From CAZKXX01 sp964556705 (lineage in GTDB: Bacteria; Acidobacteriota; Terriglobia; UBA7540), in assembly GCA_964556705.1 (NCBI GenBank), contig CAZKXX010000108.1, positions 1-11,783 of the forward strand: DNA of 11,783 bases. Reading direction: 5' to 3'. The notes below the pieces were generated by a model, which ran no database searches, was not told the DNA's origin, and worked only from the letters and a program-made list of their open reading frames with translations. The translations under genes and the position numbers were made by a program. Positions 1-6,222 of the stretch are shown here, piece by piece (positions within the stretch are counted from its first letter, which is position 1; every line of letters begins with the position of its first letter).

Positions 1-670
1 TCGGTCCTTCGCCGACGAGCGCCACGAGCCAACGGATGGGCCGGATGAAGCGCGGGCCCGCCTTCCCTTCCCACGTCATGCTCTTGGGGAACGAAATGCC
101 CAGAACAGCATCGCGCAGGATGCCGGGCAGGAGTCTGGAAGCAGGCTCGCCGGGTGTGGTGCGCCGAACGGCCAGATACTCACCTTTGGGCGTGGTGAGC
201 TTGAGGAGCTTTTCCACCGGGACGCCGCTTTTCTCGGCGAAACTTGTGGCGGCGCGCGTGGGTTTGCCTTCGGCGTCGAAGGCGACGCGCACGGGCGGGC
301 CGAGGACTTCTTCGGCGGTGTCCGGCTGACGCTCGAAGATGGCCGGAACGTGCACGACGAGACGGCGAGGGGTAGAAAAAGTCCGGAGTCCGGAGTCCGG
401 AGTCGGTGAGTCAGATGCCTGGGGCGTCGTCGCAGCAGGCAGCAGGCGCGCGGCGCGGAGGGCCCGGGCGAGGCGCTCGCCGAGGTCGCGTTCGGCCTGC
501 GTGAGGAAGCGCGCGGGAATTTCTTCACAGCCGACTTCAAGAAGCAGCGGCAGGGTCTTCGCTCCCGTCCCTGTTGCCGTACCGGGCCTCAGCGCCCTCG
601 CGGCGGGTTTGGCCCGTCCGCTTTTGGCTTTTCGCTTTTCGCTTTTCGATCTTCGAGTTCGGGATTTCAA
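1..670 (-). CDS. glyS: Glycyl-tRNA synthetase beta subunit, N-terminal part (runs off left edge)
   Basis: Beta subunit of the alpha2-beta2 glycyl-tRNA synthetase, which charges tRNA-Gly in the cytoplasm; the beta chain contributes tRNA binding. The minus-strand frame gives 223 codons to the window edge and contains family landmarks: LPLLLEVGCEEIPARFL (about residues 40-56), FSTPRRLVVHVPA (98-110), AFDAEGKP (130-137), LTTPKGEYLAVRR (158-170) and FIRPIRWLVALVGEGP (208-223). It lies directly downstream of glyQ, as expected. The start is uncertain: no in-frame ATG or GTG precedes the conserved block. I chose a TTG at 670, which overlaps nothing and lies 26 nt after the glyQ stop; its Shine-Dalgarno is weak, and a CTG nearer 583 is an alternative. 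About 39 lysine/arginine-rich residues precede the conserved domain, and an extra linker sits at about residues 81-97. Both coincide with 7-bp repeat DNA. Product identity is secure; the start is not. Confidence 0.9.
   Translation of the reverse strand, partial: MKSRTRRSKSEKRKAKSGRAKPAARALRPGTATGTGAKTLPLLLEVGCEEIPARFLTQAERDLGERLARALRAARLLPAATTPQASDSPTPDSGLRTFSTPRRLVVHVPAIFERQPDTAEEVLGPPVRVAFDAEGKPTRAATSFAEKSGVPVEKLLKLTTPKGEYLAVRRTTPGEPASRLLPGILRDAVLGISFPKSMTWEGKAGPRFIRPIRWLVALVGEGP
381..404. repeat. 7-bp tandem repeat inside glyS
   Basis: Three perfect copies of gtccgga (381-387, 388-394, 395-401) followed by a partial gtc. Three copies make 21 bp, so the glyS frame is kept. On the minus strand it encodes part of a Ser/Pro/Asp-rich linker (PTPDSGLRT) between the first helix region and the conserved STPRRL block. 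E. coli GlyS, as I recall it, has a much shorter connection there. Confidence 0.85.
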
Positions 671-709
671 GTTTCCGGTTTCGAGCTTGCAGTTTCTAAT
701 TTCCAGTTT
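619..709. repeat. 13-unit heptad array across the glyQ/glyS junction
   Basis: Thirteen consecutive 7-bp units with a T-rich second half can be laid out without a gap: cgctttt, ggctttt, cgctttt, cgctttt, cgatctt, cgagttc, gggattt, caagttt, ccggttt, cgagctt, gcagttt, ctaattt, ccagttt. The array contains the glyQ stop codon (696-698), the last glyQ codons and the candidate glyS start. The units diverge from each other but the 7-bp register holds throughout. Confidence 0.8.
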
Positions 710-1655
710 CCGCCGCCACGCCCGCCGGTGCGGCGATTCGGTCAAGATAAATTTCCGCCACGCGGCAGGCGAGCGCGCGGACGCGGCCGATCAGCGCGAC
801 GCGCTCGGTGACGCTGATCGAGCCGCGCGCGTCGAGGATATTGAACAGGTGCGAGCACTTCAGACACAGCTCGTAGGTCTTGCGCAGGGGGAAACGTCGA
901 CGCGTCGACATTTCAGCCTGCGGGTCGTATTCGGCAAACAGCCGCTGGGCTTCGCCCTCGTAGAGGTCGAGGAGCGTCCGGCAAATCTCGGCCGAAGCGG
1001 CCTCGAAGTCATAGACGGAAAGCTCCAGCTCTTCGGCGCGGCGCATTTCGCCGTAGCTGACCGCATCGCTCCAGCGCACCGAGTAAACGTCGGAAGCGTT
1101 CTGAAGAAACGCCGCGATGCGCTCGAGGCCGTAAGTCAGCTCGACCGAGACGGGCTCCAAATCCACCCCGCCCGACTGCTGGAAGTAGGTGAACTGCGTA
1201 ATCTCCAGGCCGTCGAGCACCACCTGCCAGCCGATACCCCAGGCGCCCAGCGTCGGCGCTTCCCAGTTGTCTTCCTCGAAGCGGATATCGTGATGGCGCA
1301 GATCGATTCCCAGTTCGCTGAGGCTGGCGAGATAGACGTCCTGAATATCCGCCGGTGGAGGCTTGAGGATCACCTGATATTGCGTGTGCTTGAGCAGTCG
1401 GTTGGGATTTTCGCCGTAGCGTCCGTCGGCCGGGCGGCGCGAGGGCTGGACGTAACCCACCTTCCAGGGTTCGGGGCCGAGGACGCGCAGAAACGTCTCC
1501 GGACACATCGTTCCGGCGCCCACTTCGAGGTCGTAGGGGAGCGCCAGCACGCACCCCTGCCGCGCCCAGAACTGTTCCAGTTTCAGGATCATGTCCTGGA
1601 AGGTTAAACCAACGGTTGAAGTCTTTTTGGAACGCTTCTTGGGTGCTTTCGCCAT
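696..1655 (-). CDS. glyQ: Glycyl-tRNA synthetase alpha subunit
   Basis: Catalytic subunit of two-subunit glycyl-tRNA synthetase, a class II enzyme that activates glycine with ATP and transfers it to tRNA-Gly with GlyS. The 319-residue product is close to the usual length of about 290-310. Landmarks in order: LTFQDMILKLEQFWARQGC (17-35), YDLEVGAGTMCPETFLR (41-57), YVQPSRRPADGRYGENPNRL (68-87), the HHDIRFEEDNWEAPTLGAWG stretch (121-140), GLEITQFTYFQQ (149-160) and the motif-3-like ELTYGLERIAAFLQ (172-185). The ATG at 1655 is followed by a short lysine-rich leader (AKAPKKRSKK) before the domain. No clear Shine-Dalgarno is seen. The last residues (ETGN) and the stop lie in a heptad repeat array, so the true ancestral C-terminus may have been altered. 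It sits between recO and glyS in one transcriptional direction, 125 bp after recO. Confidence 0.97.
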   Translation of the reverse strand: MAKAPKKRSKKTSTVGLTFQDMILKLEQFWARQGCVLALPYDLEVGAGTMCPETFLRVLGPEPWKVGYVQPSRRPADGRYGENPNRLLKHTQYQVILKPPPADIQDVYLASLSELGIDLRHHDIRFEEDNWEAPTLGAWGIGWQVVLDGLEITQFTYFQQSGGVDLEPVSVELTYGLERIAAFLQNASDVYSVRWSDAVSYGEMRRAEELELSVYDFEAASAEICRTLLDLYEGEAQRLFAEYDPQAEMSTRRRFPLRKTYELCLKCSHLFNILDARGSISVTERVALIGRVRALACRVAEIYLDRIAAPAGVAAETGN

Positions 1656-1676
1656 CTTCGCTCAGGGACGGCTGGC

Positions 1677-1771
1677 TGTCAGTTGTTGGTTGTGGGTCAG
1701 CAAAACTCTTCTCGCAAGGCGCCGGCCAAACGCCACAGCACGCGCCTGCAACCAACCACTAACCGCCACAA
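1677..1771. repeat. Opposite-strand pair of heptad arrays in the recO-glyQ spacer
   Basis: The left arm reads tgtcagt, tgttggt, tgtgggt (1677-1697). The right arm reads accaacc, actaacc, gccacaa (1751-1771), the same kind of unit on the other strand. The arms are separated by about 53 bp and together fill most of the 125-bp spacer. Pairing is imperfect, so a stable hairpin is possible but not certain. Confidence 0.6.
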
Positions 1772-1780
1772 CCGGCCGTC

Positions 1781-2524
1781 TCAGGTTTCTTCCTCCAGCA
1801 TCCCTCTCGTTACCAGTTTCTTTTCGAGGTGCGCTTCGATCACTTCCTCAAGAAACAGCCGCACCTGGCGCGTCCCGGGCGGCGCAGGCTCGCTCAAGGT
1901 CCAGCGGTCGAGCGGGCCGCGGCAGGCTTCGCGAATCCGGGCGAGCGCCGCCACGGGCACGCTCGCGCGCATGCCGGGCTGCCGGCAGGCCTGGCAGAGG
2001 AGCCCTTCCGAGCCCGGGCCGTACCAGCCCGCTTCACCCAGTTCGCGCCCGCAGGCGGCGCAGCGGTCGGTTTCCGGCAGAAACCCGCCCAGCCGCAGCA
2101 GCCACAGGTCGAAATAAACCAGCGGGCGATTCACTTCCCCGCTGCGTTTGAGCGCCTTGAGCACCGCCACGACCAGCCGGAAGGCGCGCTCGTTCACTTC
2201 GCGCTCGGGAAGGAACTGCTGCGTCACCTCGGCCACAAACTGCGCGGCCACCTGGACGCGGTAGTCCTTCTGCATGTCGAAGAAGGACTCGATCAGCTCC
2301 GCCGAATTGATGCGCAGCAGGTCGCGGTTCTCGCGCTCGAACAGCCACAGCCGGATGTGGCTGAGCGGCTCGAGCGTCCCCCCGTAACGGCTCTTCGGAC
2401 GCTGCGCTCCGGCGGCCACGGCGCGCAGCCTCCCCCACTGCCGCGTGAAGAGCGAAACGATCTTGTCGGCCTCTCCCAGGCGGTAGGTCCTGAGAACGAT
2501 GGCCTCGGTTTCGCGCAGGGGCAT
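1781..2524 (-). CDS. recO: DNA repair protein RecO
   Basis: RecO acts with RecR (and RecF) in the cytoplasm to displace SSB and load RecA on single-stranded DNA during gap repair. The 247-residue product matches the family length. The N-terminal OB-fold carries the typical start MPLRETEAIVLRTYRLGEAD (1-20), then LFTRQWGRLRAVAAGAQRPK (25-44) and GGTLEPLSHIRLWLF (48-62). A helical region follows, then a zinc-binding set CxxC...CxxC at Cys155, Cys158, Cys177 and Cys180. I chose the ATG at 2524 because homology begins there. The frame stays open 79 codons further upstream, but that stretch is repeat-derived and lacks family sequence. Being first in the recO-glyQ-glyS series fits the arrangement known from other phyla, for example Bacillus. 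Confidence 0.95.
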   Translation of the reverse strand: MPLRETEAIVLRTYRLGEADKIVSLFTRQWGRLRAVAAGAQRPKSRYGGTLEPLSHIRLWLFERENRDLLRINSAELIESFFDMQKDYRVQVAAQFVAEVTQQFLPEREVNERAFRLVVAVLKALKRSGEVNRPLVYFDLWLLRLGGFLPETDRCAACGRELGEAGWYGPGSEGLLCQACRQPGMRASVPVAALARIREACRGPLDRWTLSEPAPPGTRQVRLFLEEVIEAHLEKKLVTRGMLEEET

Positions 2525-2603
2525 CTCAGGGTCGCGAGCAACGCGCCGGTAAATTCTTGAAATTAACACAGCGCGGGGAAGGGGGGAAGGAAAAAGGTGG
2601 GGC

Positions 2604-2707
2604 GTTTGTCCGCAGTCCTTCGTCTTCAGCTCCTCGGGCGCTGACGCTTGTGCGGATGAAGATGCTAGGAACCGCGAACAAAGGACAACGGACGAAGGAC
2701 GAAAGAC
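2604..2707. repeat. Opposite-strand pair of heptad arrays upstream of recO
   Basis: The left array is gtttgtc, cgcagtc, cttcgtc (2604-2624). The right array is aaaggac, aacggac, gaaggac, gaaagac (2680-2707). GTCCTTCGTC at 2615-2624 is the perfect reverse complement of GACGAAGGAC at 2691-2700, giving a 10-bp inverted repeat with a 66-bp loop. The pair lies in the 560-bp spacer between divergently oriented recO and the kinase gene. Confidence 0.65.
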
Positions 2708-2828
2708 CGCGGGACTTCCCCCGCAACCTGTGGAAATTCCAGTGGGTTGTGTGGAAACCACAATATGTTAACTTGCGCTCTCCCCGACGAAATATTATCA
2801 GACGTGCCTGTGGAAGACTTCCCTCGCT

Positions 2829-2921
2829 TCGCCGCCCTGCCCCGCCGGACTGCACCAGCGCAGGAGGCAGGCGGCGCGGGCACGGCCATCCCGGCCGGGC
2901 GCATGGGCAGGATGCCCATGC
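2829..2921. repeat. Hairpin-forming repeats in the recO/kinase spacer
   Basis: A near-perfect pair CGCCGCCCTGCC (around 2829-2840) and GGCAGGCGGCG (around 2869-2879) is followed by a perfect 9-bp hairpin, GCATGGGCA (2901-2909) and TGCCCATGC (2913-2921) with a 3-nt loop. Similar short GC-rich palindromes are commonly dispersed as extragenic repeats. No gene was found in 2525-3084 apart from these and the heptad arrays. Confidence 0.5.
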
Positions 2922-3029
2922 TGTCTCGGCGAGAGTCACCGTCTCCACCGACGTCGTTCCCTGCTCCTCCGGGTTGACAACTGAACTCGGACGGCTGAGG
3001 GCCGAAAGCTCACCGCTTTTTGATTCCAG

Positions 3030-3058
3030 TTGCCTCCCGTCTCCCTGGCCAGTAGATT
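3030..3058 (+). promoter_or_regulatory. Candidate promoter for the PfkB-family kinase gene
   Basis: TTGCCT (3030-3035) and TAGATT (3053-3058) are spaced by 17 bp, giving a start about 20 nt before the Shine-Dalgarno GGAGG at 3073-3077. A perfect TTGACA at 2974-2979 has no matching -10 box at 16-18 bp and is less likely. Judged by eye only. Confidence 0.35.
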
Positions 3059-3084
3059 GTTCCCTCCCCTGCGGAGGGCGTGCC

Positions 3085-4095
3085 ATGGGAACTTCAAGGG
3101 CGGACGTTGTCGGCATCGGGCTGAACGCCACCGACACGGTCATCCTGGTTCCCAGGATGCCGGGCCTGGGGGGCAAGGAGCGGCTGGTCCGCGTGCTGCG
3201 CCAGGCCGGCGGCCAGGTGGCGACGGCGCTCGTGACATGCCGGCGGCTGGGGCTCAGGGCGCGCTATATCGGCAAGCTGGGCGACGACGACGCGGGGCGG
3301 TTCCAGCTCACCAGCCTTCGGCAGGAGCGGCTGGACATCCGCTTTGTGCGTGTGGCTCGGCGAACGCCCAACCAGCTCGCCTACATCTTGGTGGACCAGG
3401 CGACGGGCGAGCGGACGGTCCTGTGGCACCGCGACGCGCGACTGGCGCTCGCGCCCGAGGAGGTCCCTCGCCGGGCGCTCGAGGGCGCTCGGGCGCTGCA
3501 CCTGGACGGCTGCGACGTCGAGGCATGCTTTCAGGCGGCGCGCTGGGCCCGCGAGGCGCGGATTCCCGTTGTCGCGGACCTCGATACGGTCTATAAGCGC
3601 GTCGAAAAGCTCTTCCCTTACGTGGACTACCTGATCGCTTCGACGAATTTCCTTCCCGCCGTGACGGGCGAAAACGATCCTTTTCGGGTTCTGGAGTACA
3701 TGGCGCGCGAGTACGGCGTGCGCGCGCCGGGCATGACGCTCGGCCGCGACGGCGCGCTCCTCCACTGGCAGGGGCGGTTTCTTTACTCGCCCGGGTTCGT
3801 CGTCGAGACGGTGGACACAACAGGCGCGGGCGACGTCTTCCACGGCGCGTTCGTGTACGGGCTGCTCGCCGGCTGGGAGATGGCTCGGACTCTTGAGTTT
3901 TCGAACGCCATGGCGGCGCTGAACTGCACGAAGCTCGGGGCGCGGGGAGGCATTGCCACTCGCGCCGCCGCCGAACGCCTGATGCGCGCGGGGCCGCGGC
4001 ACTCGAACCCCGCTTACGCCAACGGCCTCTTCGGTCGGCGCCGCCCGGACCGCCGCCGCGACGTCCTCGTCACCTCCCGGCAAGGCCGCTGTTGA
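3085..4095 (+). CDS. PfkB-family carbohydrate/nucleoside kinase
   Basis: ATP-dependent phosphorylation of a sugar or nucleoside hydroxyl in the cytoplasm is the family activity; the substrate cannot be read from sequence. The 336-residue product starts with DVVGIGLNATDTVI (7-20), the usual first strand of the fold. It has the glycine-containing substrate-lid block GGQVATALVTCRRLG (42-56) followed by YIGKLGDDDAG (61-71). Near the end is the PfkB signature DTTGAGDVFHGAF (244-256) with the catalytic base Asp250 and anion hole in GAGD. I chose the ATG at 3085 because GGAGG lies 7 nt upstream and homology begins there; the frame is open 176 codons further upstream but crosses repeats. The last 30 or so residues are arginine-rich (GRRRPDRRRDVLVTSRQGRC) and beyond the usual fold. 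The gene stands alone. Family certain, specificity unknown. Confidence 0.9.
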   Translation: MGTSRADVVGIGLNATDTVILVPRMPGLGGKERLVRVLRQAGGQVATALVTCRRLGLRARYIGKLGDDDAGRFQLTSLRQERLDIRFVRVARRTPNQLAYILVDQATGERTVLWHRDARLALAPEEVPRRALEGARALHLDGCDVEACFQAARWAREARIPVVADLDTVYKRVEKLFPYVDYLIASTNFLPAVTGENDPFRVLEYMAREYGVRAPGMTLGRDGALLHWQGRFLYSPGFVVETVDTTGAGDVFHGAFVYGLLAGWEMARTLEFSNAMAALNCTKLGARGGIATRAAAERLMRAGPRHSNPAYANGLFGRRRPDRRRDVLVTSRQGRC

Positions 4096-4136
4096 CCCGG
4101 CTAAAAACGTTAACCGAAAATATTTTGATTCATCAA

Positions 4137-4165
4137 TTGACTTTCCTGTTTGCTTGAGGTAACCT
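4137..4165 (+). promoter_or_regulatory. Candidate sigma-70-type promoter for the secreted-protein gene
   Basis: TTGACT (4137-4142) and TAACCT (4160-4165) are separated by 17 bp. The -35 box is preceded by an A/T-rich run (about 4102-4136) that could act as an UP element, in a window that is otherwise GC-rich. It would start transcription near 4172, about 44 nt before the start codon at 4216. Confidence 0.5.
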
Positions 4166-4215
4166 CGCGGCGCTTTCCAGAGGGCATTCCAAAGTTCAAC
4201 CAGAGGAGGAAGTGC

Positions 4216-4971
4216 ATGTTGAAGCGGTTACTTTTATGCGGCGCAGTCGTGTCTCTCTGTCTGTCGCTGGCGCAGGTTGCGCGGGCCCAGCAAAGCGAGA
4301 CGACGGCCTTTACGTTCGTGGCTTCGTGGACCGTTCCGCGCGAGAAGTGGTCGGAATTCGAAGCGAACGCGGACAAAAACGTTCGGCCCGTTTTCGAGCG
4401 GCTTCTGGCGGCGGGCGCAATCCTCGAGTGGGGCATCGCCTCACGCGTCGTCCATACCGAAGACGGTCCGACCCATTCCGCCTGGTGGGTCTCGACGAGC
4501 ATCGCGGGGCTGGAGAAGGCCCGTGAAGAACTCATCCAGACGCCCAATCCCGCCGCGGCAGGCGCCAAACACTCTGACGAGCTCCTCCAGTCGCTCGCCT
4601 ATCATTCCCGACCCTCTTCCGTCGCCACCGGCTATCTCTCGGCGAGCATGGTGAAGGTGAACCCGGGGATGGAGCGCGAATGGCTGGCGCTGTGGAAAAA
4701 GCACATGCAACCGGTCCTCGATGGGCTGCTGAAGAACGGCACGCTTCTCGGCTTCGGGGTTGACGTCGAGTACATCCACACCCAGGACCCGGGCTGGCGA
4801 ACGATGTGGTACCTGACGCCCAGCGCGGAGGCGGAAGACAAGCTTCGCGCGGCTCTCGACGAGGTGTTCGAACGGGAAGCGGCGACGCTCCGGGCGGCCC
4901 TGCAAGCCACCAGCTCCCGCAGCGACCACCGCGACAGCTTCTGGCGCGTGCGGAGCTACGCCCACCGGTAA
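4216..4971 (+). CDS. Secreted protein with two similar alpha/beta units, function unknown
   Basis: The 251-residue product begins with a good signal peptide: MLKRLLLC, a hydrophobic core to about residue 20, and an ARA cleavage site near 24, so it is probably exported. The mature part seems to be a duplication. FVASWTVPREKWSEFEANAD begins unit 1 (about 34-108), and LSASMVKVNPGMEREWLALW begins unit 2 (about 141-216). Both run strand, long helix with a [R/Q]PVxxxLL pattern (RPVFERLLAAG and QPVLDGLLKNG), a strand ending [V/I]HTxD, and a second helix. The layout suggests ferredoxin-like, dimeric alpha/beta-barrel folds, but I do not recognise a named family. The start ATG is preceded by AGGAGG at 4204-4209 with a 6-nt gap, and a promoter candidate lies upstream. 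A possible terminator follows, so it looks monocistronic. Confidence 0.85.
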   Translation: MLKRLLLCGAVVSLCLSLAQVARAQQSETTAFTFVASWTVPREKWSEFEANADKNVRPVFERLLAAGAILEWGIASRVVHTEDGPTHSAWWVSTSIAGLEKAREELIQTPNPAAAGAKHSDELLQSLAYHSRPSSVATGYLSASMVKVNPGMEREWLALWKKHMQPVLDGLLKNGTLLGFGVDVEYIHTQDPGWRTMWYLTPSAEAEDKLRAALDEVFEREAATLRAALQATSSRSDHRDSFWRVRSYAHR

Positions 4972-4986
4972 CCTCAACCGCGGGTT

Positions 4987-5017
4987 CCGCAGAGTCTCGG
5001 CCGTCGAGACTCTGCGG
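4987..5017 (+). terminator. Strong stem-loop after the secreted-protein gene
   Basis: CCGCAGAGTCTC (4987-4998) pairs perfectly with GAGACTCTGCGG (5006-5017) across the 7-nt loop GGCCGTC, beginning 15 nt after the stop codon. The position suggests termination or 3'-end protection. There is no T-run after the stem, so it is not a classical intrinsic terminator. Confidence 0.5.
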
Positions 5018-5091
5018 CGCCGCGCCTTCCCCGCCCCTGGCTTCCTGCCTGGACGCCCCTTCCCCGCCGGCGCGCGCTCGGCCCTGCGGCC

Positions 5092-5122
5092 TTGCGAGTC
5101 CAACCCCTGCGGAGGTTATACT
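5092..5122 (+). promoter_or_regulatory. Weak promoter candidate for the dehydrogenase gene
   Basis: TATACT (5117-5122) is a good -10 box about 35 nt before the start codon. The best -35 match is TTGCGA (5092-5097), with a long 19-bp spacer. The spacer makes this a weak call. Confidence 0.3.
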
Positions 5123-5157
5123 GGCCTCCACTTCTTTCCCGACGGGAGGCGACTGGA

Positions 5158-5931
5158 ATGGCGCAGGACGAATACGCGCTCGTGACGGGCGCTTCGAGCG
5201 GAATCGGCGAGGGTTTTGCCCGAGCGCTGGCCAAGCGAGGCCGAAAGTTGATTCTCGTCGCGCGCTCGGGGGAAAAACTGGAAGAGCTGGCGAGGGTACT
5301 GCGCGCGGCGTATTCCGTGGACGTGGTTGTTCTCCCCATGGACCTGAACGCCCGCTGGGCGCCAGGGTCGATGGCCAAACTAATCGCCGAGCGCCGCCTC
5401 CAGGTGGACCTGCTCATCAACAACGCCGGCTTCGGCGCGCAGGGGCTTTTCTGGGACCTGCCGCTCGACCGCCAGTTGCAGATGATCCGGCTGAACGTCG
5501 AGTCGCTGGTCGAGCTGACCCACCTGCTGCTCCCTCCCATGATCGCCGCGCGCCGCGGGACGATTCTGAACGTCTCCTCGACGGCCGGCTTCCAGCCGAT
5601 GCCCTACACGGCGGTTTACGGGGCGACGAAAGCATTTGTCACGAGCTTTTCGGAGGCGCTCGGCGAGGAGCTGCGCGAATTCGGAGTCAAGGTGGTCACC
5701 CTCTGCCCGGGCGGCACGCGGACGAATTTCTTTCAGGCCGGCGGCTACAAGCGGCATCAGCTCCTTTCCATGATGGACACGGAGGACGTCGTGGCGACAG
5801 GAATGCGGGCGCTCGACGGCTCGGGCGGAATCGCCATCCCCGGCTTCATCAACAAGCTCGGGCAGTGGGGGCAGCGGTTCGTGCCGCGCTCGTGGGTGGT
5901 GAAGATCACGGCGCGGATGTTCAAGCCGTAG
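5158..5931 (+). CDS. Short-chain dehydrogenase/reductase (classical SDR)
   Basis: NAD(P)-dependent oxidoreductase of the classical SDR family, cytoplasmic, 257 residues (usual length about 250). The Rossmann cofactor loop TGASSGIG is at residues 10-17, and VARS (34-37) after the second strand suggests NADP preference through Arg36. NNAG is at 88-91. The catalytic tetrad is complete: Asn113, Ser141 (in NVSSTAG), Tyr154 and Lys158 (YGATK). PGGTRTNFF (184-192) is the usual post-catalytic loop. The C-terminus IPGFINKLGQWGQRFVPRSW resembles the DltE/YqjQ-like branch often annotated only as SDR. The start ATG has GGGAGG at 5144-5149, 8 nt upstream; the open frame extends 22 codons further but without family sequence. 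The substrate cannot be deduced and no pathway neighbours are present. Confidence 0.93.
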   Translation: MAQDEYALVTGASSGIGEGFARALAKRGRKLILVARSGEKLEELARVLRAAYSVDVVVLPMDLNARWAPGSMAKLIAERRLQVDLLINNAGFGAQGLFWDLPLDRQLQMIRLNVESLVELTHLLLPPMIAARRGTILNVSSTAGFQPMPYTAVYGATKAFVTSFSEALGEELREFGVKVVTLCPGGTRTNFFQAGGYKRHQLLSMMDTEDVVATGMRALDGSGGIAIPGFINKLGQWGQRFVPRSWVVKITARMFKP

Positions 5932-6222
5932 GGGCGCGTTGCCTGAGAGCAGATCGAACCACCAGGACGCTAAGGCACCAAGAAGCACCTTGCAGCCGTT
6001 CCCGCGCGGGCGCGGGCGGCGCGAGGCGCGTCTCCCCCCACGCCCCTCGCCCTCCCAAACGAGGAGTGGATTTCAACCCCGGAACACGCATTATGATTGG
6101 ACCAGAATGCGGGGGCAGGTCACCATGAAGTTGTGGCAAGAGCAATACGCATGGATTACCGCGCAGGAGTTTCGCACCCTTCCACAAATATCTCAATTCT
6201 CGGGGCGACCGATCCGGGGAGG
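5932..6222. other. Gene-free spacer with a dispersed phrase repeat
   Basis: About 290 bp between the convergent dehydrogenase and DUF2283-like genes. It begins with a low-complexity phrase at 5958-5989 (accacc, then aaggcaccaagaagcacc), a type of sequence often scattered through environmental bacterial genomes. Short open frames on the plus strand, such as one starting at 6125, overlap the neighbouring gene and show no recognisable product. No clear terminator is seen. Confidence 0.4.

Noticed and set aside
381..709. CRISPR-like array
   Set aside because: Repeats are 7-bp tandem units without 25-40 bp repeats and unique spacers, and no cas genes are nearby.
339..1607. Long plus-strand open frame of 422 codons
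   Set aside because: It is antisense to glyQ and glyS, whose conserved motifs are unmistakable on the minus strand; long opposite frames are common in GC-rich DNA.
2974..2979. Perfect TTGACA as the kinase promoter
   Set aside because: No acceptable -10 hexamer is found 16-18 bp downstream; TTGCCT-17-TAGATT closer to the gene fits better.
2557..3084. N-terminal extension of the kinase by 176 codons
   Set aside because: The stretch crosses dispersed repeats and hairpins, and a good Shine-Dalgarno plus the start of homology support ATG 3085.
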